Assembly (NCBI GenBank): GCA_036971715.1
Contig: JAVHJL010000007.1
Location: 372,001 to 436,000, forward strand
From: Arthrobotrys musiformis
Lineage: Eukaryota > Ascomycota > Orbiliomycetes > Orbiliales > Orbiliaceae
DNA: 64,000 bases
Direction: 5' to 3'
Each line of letters opens with the position of its first letter. Positions within the stretch are counted from its first letter, which is position 1. Made by a program: the position numbers and the translations under genes. A model generated the notes under the pieces. It ran no database searches. It was not told the DNA's origin and saw nothing but the letters and a program-made list of their open reading frames with translations. Shown piece after piece: positions 57,414 through 64,000 of the stretch.

Positions 57414-58467
57414 ATGGATCACGGGGATATGAATATGGCCACACCGACAACCAGCATGGACCCAACCATGACTGGGATGAGTGCTTCTGCCACTACTTCG
57501 TCTATGAGTAGCATGATGGGTGGCTGCAAGATTTCGGTAATACAATTCTCGCATACCCCACAATGATACATATATATACCCGTAGCGAGTTTTCAAACCT
57601 GCCTGAGGACATTCTGAATTGGTGGCGATGACGGGGCCAAACAAGTTAACGTTATAACTTGAAATTTGCATTTTTGCTAACGATAACTCGGATTATGCAA
57701 TGTAGATGTTGTGGAACTGGTACACTGTCGACTCGTGCTTTATCTCTAGGACGTGGCGTGTTTCAAGCGAAGGTATATTCGCCTTGAGCTGCATCGGTGT
57801 AAGTCTCCATATGCCACCGGCTTATATCAATCTCTTAAATGTTGCATACTTCGATACTAATTGGTGAGATAATCCTCCTAATTAGGTAATCCTCCTGGTT
57901 ATATCCCTCGAGTTTGTCCGTCGGATGCAACGTGAATACGACCGACACATCATCCGCCACGCCACCGCTGCCACAGCCGAAAGCGCAGGTGCCGTCACCG
58001 GGAAACTCGCCGAGGAAGGATCGCCCGTTTCCGCAAGTCCCGTCCCGAACCAGATTCGAGGGTTTAACAATACATCTTCGAGGCTAGCAAGATTCTTGAG
58101 ACCATTCAATTTCCGACCCTCGTTCCTTCAGCAGGTCGTTAGAGGTTTGTTGTATATGGTACAATTTGGGGCTGCGTACTTTGTCATGTTGATGGCTATG
58201 TACTACAATGGTACGTATCTTTTGGTACAAATCAATGGAAAGTCTCTGGTGTTGATCATAATATTTGGTAATATTTAGGTTATATCATTATTTGTATCCT
58301 TATCGGCGCATTCTTGGGATTTACCCTCTTTGGATACGATAACTTGGCACCGAGGTATGTTTAAACCGATTCCCCGACCTAAGTGATTTACTTCACGAAT
58401 TCGTTGCTAATACAAAACCCGCGTATATAGTGGATCACATCAAGAAACAGGGACGTCCTGTTGCTAA
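57414..58467 (+). CDS. CTR-family copper transporter
   Basis: Five exons: 57414-57536, 57706-57798, 57886-58210, 58279-58354 and 58431-58467, giving 217 aa. The N-terminus is methionine-rich (MDHGDMNM and further Met clusters to residue 35) and would face the outside to bind Cu(I). TM1 is at about 60-82. TM2 holds the MxxxM signature, Met173 and Met177 (YFVMLMAMYYN). TM3 holds GxxxG at 190-194 (GAFLG). The tail ends Ser-Cys-Cys, like the metal-binding cysteine tails of other CTR proteins. Family knowledge: CTR proteins are trimeric high-affinity Cu(I) importers of the plasma or vacuolar membrane. With BIM1-like proteins and a metalloreductase nearby, a role in surface copper uptake is inferred. 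Confidence 0.92.
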
Positions 58468-59310
58468 CTGTGGCAGTAGATGCCCAAACTGCATTCCAAC
58501 GAGGCTATATAATACGCTCGATAATATATATTTTGTTAATGAAACCTGAAATTTTGGATTTGATGTATGATCATATATGTCCCATTAGTTCTTCGCCATG
58601 TGCGCGCTTCATGCTTGTACGATCGTAATTATAATCCAAATTCATAATGATATGACACAATGCACTAAAAATATACGATCTAATATCGATATATCAGGTA
58701 AATTTTCATCCAATGAACATTTAGAAGAGATATTAGTATGAGGCTACTCGCTCGGATCATTTTAGCTTTTATTCGGCTCGGCCACTATCCTGAATACGTC
58801 GCATTCTAATTAAACTTTTGAAGATCGGGACACCGTAGGTGTAGATTTCTCTGGATCTAGGGCATGTATCCAAATGTACAAGTTTAGAGCTTGCCGAAAC
58901 CAAGATTGAGCGGTGGATTTGGGGTTAGCCTGGTTATCTAGTAGGGGCTAGTGGGTGCGTATGGATTAGAACTAAAACACCACGTATACTGCGGATATGC
59001 GCGCACATCTCAGAATACTAGATACATTAATACATATTTCTGAGTCAATTGAACCGTTGAGCTTCATTGTTAGTCTGGGGACGCTCCTTCGTTGCATTGT
59101 GCTGTGTTGGGGTGCCAAATTGAGTAAATAATTAAATAAATTCGAGTCGAAAAGGTTAAATTTATAAAGCCGTGAGCTAAATCCCTGTCAGGCCCACACA
59201 CTGCCGCCGACGCTCTCCTCAAAACCTCATAGCTTCCCTCAACAGCTTCAAATCGAACAACCACCCTTTTGATACGCATACTTGGGTAAAAACAAATATC
59301 AAATATCAAA
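58468..59310. other. Spacer downstream of CTR
   Basis: AT-rich, no supported gene. The last 150 bases are C/A-rich leader-like sequence of the next small gene. Confidence 0.4.
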
Positions 59311-59884
59311 ATGTTCCGAGTAAGTACCTATATGTTTAAGGACACATTATTAGATGCCTGCAACTGCATTGACGTATAATGACGGCTAATATAACCCATA
59401 ATTACTAAATTGCATTGCAAAGGCTGCTCTACCACGACCCCAGCTTCGTGCCCGTCCCCACATGATGGCGCCTCTGAGACCTCACTCCTCCGCTCGATTT
59501 TCGTCCACATGTAGCAATGGCGATTCGCCGTATTTCTTTCTAGGTGTAAGCATTTCACTTTCCATCTAATATTTCTACCAAAAACTAACCAAGGGCCTCG
59601 AACTAGTTCTTCTGGGGGGCGATAGCTTGGTATATTGGTGTAAGTTTTGATCTGGGGCACGTATGGCAGTAAATTAAGGCCCATTTAGGTATGATTACTA
59701 ACGGAAGGGTTTCTTTTTTTCCGCGATATCGACTACTCAGTCGGTGTTCAACGAAACTAGGGAAAGAAAGTTAGACAGGATGGGTGACAGGCTGGAAAGA
59801 AGAATGGATAGGATGGACGAAAGTGACCGAAAAATTCAAGAAGATGTCAGGACGATAAAGTACAGAGTCGAACATTTCAAGTAG
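59311..59884 (+). CDS. Small putative mitochondrial single-pass coiled-coil protein (102 aa)
   Basis: Four exons: 59311-59319, 59423-59545, 59607-59639 and 59741-59884, all joined in phase 0. The exons are too short to show up as a long open frame. The product starts MFR and has an Arg/Ser-rich acid-free segment to about residue 32 (RPHSSARFSST), as in a mitochondrial presequence. A transmembrane helix follows (about 41-57: YFFLGFFWGAIAWYIG), then an Arg/Asp/Met-rich amphipathic helix with heptad spacing (LDRMGDRLERRMDRMDE) to the end. I do not know the family. The most likely place is the inner mitochondrial membrane with a coiled coil on one side. Four consistent splice junctions argue that it is real. 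Confidence 0.68.
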
Positions 59885-60352
59885 GCGAATACGGCTTAGG
59901 GGCGGCGGTTCGAAGGAAGTCGGGCCCGGGGCTGGCGCCCTACCTACGAATGGCTGTGCTCTTGGTATTGTCGCCCGGAGATTTCTAACAGCATACGAGT
60001 TCCTAATACAGCCGAAAATTCATTTTGCGAAAAGGTATAGGGTAGAAAATACGGGTTTGTACGGTAGGAGTGGGAATTACGGTTTTGCAGGCCTTCATAG
60101 GCAGTATTAGTCCTCAACCGAATGATAAAATTTCTTTCTCAATCTTGCTGCTGAATTTCGTAACCGTGGAAAGGTCAAATAATAATAAAGCATCAAATTG
60201 CGATTCTCAAAACTAATTCGCTGAGCACGCAAACCATGAGGCCGTATAATCTCCAAATTGGCATTTTCGATCGCTAGAAACGGCCATGGGCTTTGACTGG
60301 TAAATTTGAATACCAATTGGTTAGGTAGATTGAGGTGTTAAAACTCGTATTC
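59885..60352. other. Convergent spacer
   Basis: 3'-UTR-like, between the small coiled-coil gene and the epimerase gene. No gene seen. Confidence 0.4.
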
Positions 60353-61500
60353 TCAAGTCGATATCCCCAACCTTTTCGCCGCAATATTAACATCCCCCAA
60401 AATCGTCTCCCCCAAGCTTTCCCCATGAGGAGCCCAACCCAACTCCTTTCTCGCCCTACTAGCCCTGCTCAAACTATTTGTTCCCCAAGCATACGGTCCT
60501 ACGGGATTTAGTTCTTTCGCTTTTTCCACCCCTAGTGCTTCCACTTCCTCGCTTCTCAGGTAGCCTTTTTCGTGGGCTATTTTTGTAATCTCCCTCGCGA
60601 TATCGCCCCATGTGCGCCTCCCATTCTCTGCAAAGTACCAACCACCGTCCTGTCCCCAGCTGGCTCTTCCACCGCCTTCTTTGAGTGACTCTCCAACGAG
60701 CCGAATATATAGATCTGTGAGGTCATCGATATGCACGTTGCTCCAGCTGTTTTCCCCCTTCCCCACCGTAAACCCTTTTCCATTTTTTAAAATCGCCTCA
60801 GACAACCAGGGAGCTAGAGAGTTGAGCCTTCTCACGGGCCCGCTTCCTTCTCCATAGATCATAGGCGGGCAAACGATCGCATACCTGATATTCGGGTTTC
60901 TTCCTAGCGGTGGAGCCCGCACTAACGAATCCACGTTTTGATGCAGCTGCTCGGCGGGTAAGTTGCGTATGCCCTCGAAGTCTCCCACATCGTCCCAAAC
61001 TTTGTCCAAAGCCGCGGATTGTTCTTTTTCTCCGGCCTTCGCTAAGGAAAGGTCGGAGAGCACGGCGGTTCCGCTGCTGTGGATCAAATAGATGGGCTTT
61101 CCTGAGGTGTTTTTGGCCATGCCCTCGTAGATATCTTTGATGTGGCCTGGATGGTCGCAGTCCGCCGCGGTTATGATAATGTCTGCGGTTGATGATTCTG
61201 AGATTAGGATATCGGATGAGTCGAGGTTGGCGACGATGGTGCGGACGGAGGGGTAAGTTGCGGTTATTTTGTCAGCTTTTTCTTGAGTGCGGGCTATGGC
61301 TGTGATAGAGAAGTTGGGATGGGTAGTTATGAGGCGATTGAGGATTGTACCTGTAGGGAAATAAATTAATGCATCAATATTTTGCAATTCGGGCGCAGAA
61401 GCTTGTGAGTTACACGTATGGAAATTTAGGATAAGGGGGGAGTAGGAATAGATATACCTCCCAAGTACCCAGTTGCTCCAAGAAGGAAGACCTTTGTCAT
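60353..61500 (-). CDS. NAD(P)-dependent epimerase/dehydratase-like protein
   Basis: Two exons on the minus strand, 61500-61458 and 61350-60353, giving 346 aa. The first exon encodes MTKVFLLGATGYLG, the Rossmann glycine motif of extended or atypical short-chain dehydrogenases (GATGYLGG after splicing). Later come LIHSSGTAVL, the VCPPMIYGEGSG segment typical of the family, and VHIDDLTDLYIRL. A canonical catalytic YxxxK is not obvious, so it may be a binding or regulatory member (NmrA-like or atypical). Substrate unknown. The intron of 107 bp splits the glycine motif in phase 1. It is convergent with the small coiled-coil gene. Confidence 0.85.
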
Positions 61501-63125
61501 GATTTCGTTATTGGCCGGTATATTTCAATTTAAAAATATTATCAGTTGATAGTAAAATTATAGTATCATAAAGGGGGTTTACTAGATTGTATAGCTGCAA
61601 GCTATGGCCGAATCTTTGGGCTCCGGTATTCATGTTGGGATATCGATTCAATTTATAGACAGATACCACTCCTAGAATCATGGTGCTTGCACTGTCGATG
61701 CCACACTTTTGAGGGACTAGGTGTGAGAAACACCTGCCCACCCTCCAAAAGCAGAGAAGTATAGATCTTGAGGAGCATACGCGTAGCCCCCCCTTTTCGA
61801 ATATATATATCGTGATTCAGAGTCATTTCCAAATCATGATGCGACCCGGTTAACCCGTTTCCTAATTTTTTTTTTTTTTTTTAGAAATATGACGGCATCA
61901 GCTATATTTTGAGGGATGCATTGTATTGCGGGATCGATATACCACGGGTTCGGAAATGTGTGTCTATTGGGTAATATTAAGTGTGCTGACTAACTTGTGG
62001 GTGTCTCGGATACAACGAGCTTGAGTGCTGATTGTTCAAGAAATTCGTATGGGAGCTAGCTCGGGGTGTCGTCAATATTGATTTTAGAGATTCCCTAAGG
62101 ATATCCCGAGCCGTTGAGGTACGTATATTGTGTGTAACTATAAGTCTACATATTGGACAATTGTATGCAAGTGCAAATATAATACACATATGTACATGCA
62201 CCGACCCTTCATGAACCCGAATCGATCTACTTCCTTTTCCACAAGAAAATTTGAACTTCTCCAAAACAAAGCCATTCCAAGGAACTCTGAGGTTTTTGGC
62301 TAAATTATAAATCGTAACTGCATATTTGGATATGCATTTGAGTTATATATATTATGCGTCCCTGAAAAGTTTTAAATTGGTGGACCTATGCGTACATGAG
62401 CATGAGCTGGAGCCGGCCTGAATATTCATGAATCGAATTCATACCTCAGGTCCGAAGCGGGGAAATATTCCACAAAAACAACACATAGCACTCCTTTGTA
62501 GTATCTAGTGCCCGTACCAATATTTCGGAGAATAGAAAGAGAATTTACTAAAAAGCAAGAAGGGCATCTCCTCACGATTTATGCATGTAAATGTCCGTAT
62601 TACACGACATTCTTATAGGCTTTGGCAGCGCCGATTTGAATCTTATCTTAGGGGGGCAGCGAAAATTGGTGCCAATTTCGCGGAACTCGCTACCCCAGCA
62701 AAAGGTGCCTGAAGTTCAAAATCATTCGAACAAAAGGAGGAAAGTGAAGTCACATGGGCGCGAGGGCTGGACGTGCGAACGCGGATTCATTCACTACACA
62801 CGACTCCGGAGGTACCGACAGGCGAAGTTTCCCCTTGACAAGGTTTGTTTGTTTGGGAAGGGCCTGGAATCGCAGCCCCACGAGTCCGATTGAGAGAATA
62901 ATGTGATTTAGAGTGTTGACATTTTAAATTTTGCATCGCCTTTGTAACTTGTTTGGCCTCGCTAGATTCCTCCCTCTGAGTATAACTTATAGATACCGCT
63001 ATCCGTCGATACCAATTGGCAATCCCTTGATCATACTATATATCTATACCCCCCTTTTTAGCTAGCTTGTATTATTCCTTAATTATTACAGGTCGGCTAG
63101 GACGCGATTGTCCTGAAATCACGCA
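61501..63125. other. Spacer before the zinc-knuckle gene
   Basis: 1.6 kb, AT-rich, with a T-run near 61867-61882. A 100-codon frame at 62591-62893 has no recognisable domain and I do not call it a gene. Confidence 0.4.
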
Positions 63126-63999
63126 ATGTCTGATTATTTTCATGGGTAGTAAGTCCGCCAACCCGCCCCTGAGAACAGCACATTGCTTCCGTTTGTGTGC
63201 TTACATGTGTTTCTAACGAAATCTAAGTGATGGCGATGACTCGCCTCCCCCCTACGGTTATTACTCGGACGATGAATACGGCATGGGGCAAGCGCACGAT
63301 GACTACCGATATTATGACTACGACGATAACGACGGTGACATGGGACCGCCTAGACGAGGGCTTGGGAAGTCCGGCGGTGGTGTAGTTTCTAAGAAGTGCA
63401 GGACATGCGGAAATACCGGCCACGATTCTAGGACCTGTGCTATAAACAAAGGCTTCAAAGGGAAGAACAAAAAGCCAAAGGAGACGGCTCCTCCACCACC
63501 ACCCCCGCCGCCACCACCGCCAGTGCAGAAGAGAACAGCGAAGCCAGCGGAAGAGAAGGCATGCGGCGCTTGTCGAGAAATCGGTCACGATAGGAGGTCT
63601 TGCCCTAAACTTCTAGGTGTATCTCAACAACAGAAACAGGAAGATATGGTGACCGTTGTCAAGAAATTCATGGAGACAATGGCAAGCACCAGCTCTGCCC
63701 CAGCCTCGACTAAAGCGAAATCAAAAACGAAGAAGGAGGAACCATCAACAAAAGCCAGTTCGCCTAGCAAAAGCACTGCTAGTAGCAGTCGGGGAAAAGC
63801 AGCAACGGCCTCCAAACAGTCGGCGCAAACAGCCAAACGGTCCAAAACTGTCAACCCCCTGGGCGCAAGTGGGTCTCGAGGCGGCGCTGGGGTAACCAAA
63901 AAGTCTAGTGCAGCTGCGGCAAAGAAAAAGAGCGCACCGGCTGCCGCTAAGTCCAAGACTACCAATAAAAGCATGAACTTCACGATCAATTGGGGCTGA
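63126..63999 (+). CDS. Two-zinc-knuckle (CCHC) basic protein
   Basis: Two exons, 63126-63148 and 63228-63999, giving 264 aa. After a Tyr/Asp-rich N-terminus (to about 60) there are two CCHC zinc knuckles, CRTCGNTGHDSRTC and CGACREIGHDRRSC, separated by a run of eleven prolines. A long Lys/Ser/Ala-rich basic tail follows and the protein ends MNFTINWG. Family knowledge: such knuckles bind single-stranded nucleic acid or proteins. The spacing CxxCxxxGHxxxxC is canonical in both. I recognise no specific orthologue. The first exon (MSDYFHG) was found by joining TA|T across a GTAAGT intron. The stop codon ends one base before the window edge. Confidence 0.82.
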
Positions 64000-64000
64000 G

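Noticed and set aside
62591..62893. 100-codon plus-strand frame
   Set aside because: No domain, no neighbouring exons; composition like the surrounding spacer.
1..64000. CRISPR arrays, bacterial operons, rRNA or tRNA genes
   Set aside because: None seen; this is fungal nuclear DNA and the repeats present are microsatellites and homopolymers.

Overview
The window is nuclear DNA of a filamentous ascomycete (Pezizomycotina). Genes are interrupted by short introns (about 50-260 bp) with GTxxGT-like donors, CTAAC-type branch points and CAG/TAG acceptors. Spacers carry poly-A/T tracts and microsatellites. The gene set includes markers of this group, such as a TeaR-type prenylated polarity protein and BIM1-like copper proteins. 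I cannot name the genus. I saw no rRNA, tRNA or CRISPR.

Layout. 1-1.4 kb: gene-free edge with a possible retroelement relic. 1.4-16.3 kb: dense housekeeping block with an intronless multipass membrane protein, a HTATSF1/CUS2-type U2 snRNP factor, ATP10, a six-BRCT Rtt107/Brc1-type repair scaffold, VPS25 of ESCRT-II, mediator subunit MED16 and a mitochondrial HMG-box protein with a histone-H1-like lysine-rich tract. 17.9-23.8 kb: a serine/threonine-rich single-pass protein and a Ubl-BAG cochaperone whose membrane-anchored N-terminus is open in frame but has no AUG. 24-29.3 kb: a long spacer ending in a T/C-rich leader for TeaR. 29.3-34.5 kb: TeaR and dynactin p62. 36-39.1 kb: a LanC-like protein and a dithiol glutaredoxin in tandem.

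40.5-58.5 kb is the most interesting part, a dispersed copper-handling neighbourhood. It holds a FRE-type metalloreductase, two divergent BIM1-like (X325, LPMO-fold) GPI-anchored copper proteins, a 25-residue copper metallothionein assembled from two tiny exons, and a CTR copper transporter. Together these would cover Cu(II) reduction, cell-surface copper capture, Cu(I) import and intracellular buffering. Motifs resembling the Mac1/GRISEA copper-response element (TTTGCTCA) occur in several of the promoters; one exact copy lies 69 bp upstream of the metallothionein start. A roughly 8 kb AT-rich, gene-poor stretch containing a MITE-like element separates the reductase from the other four.

58.5-64 kb: a small, previously hidden four-exon gene for a putative mitochondrial single-pass coiled-coil protein, an NAD(P)-dependent epimerase-like protein and a two-zinc-knuckle protein that ends at the window edge. 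All exon joins were made by eye and checked for reading phase, so individual splice sites could be off by a few bases.
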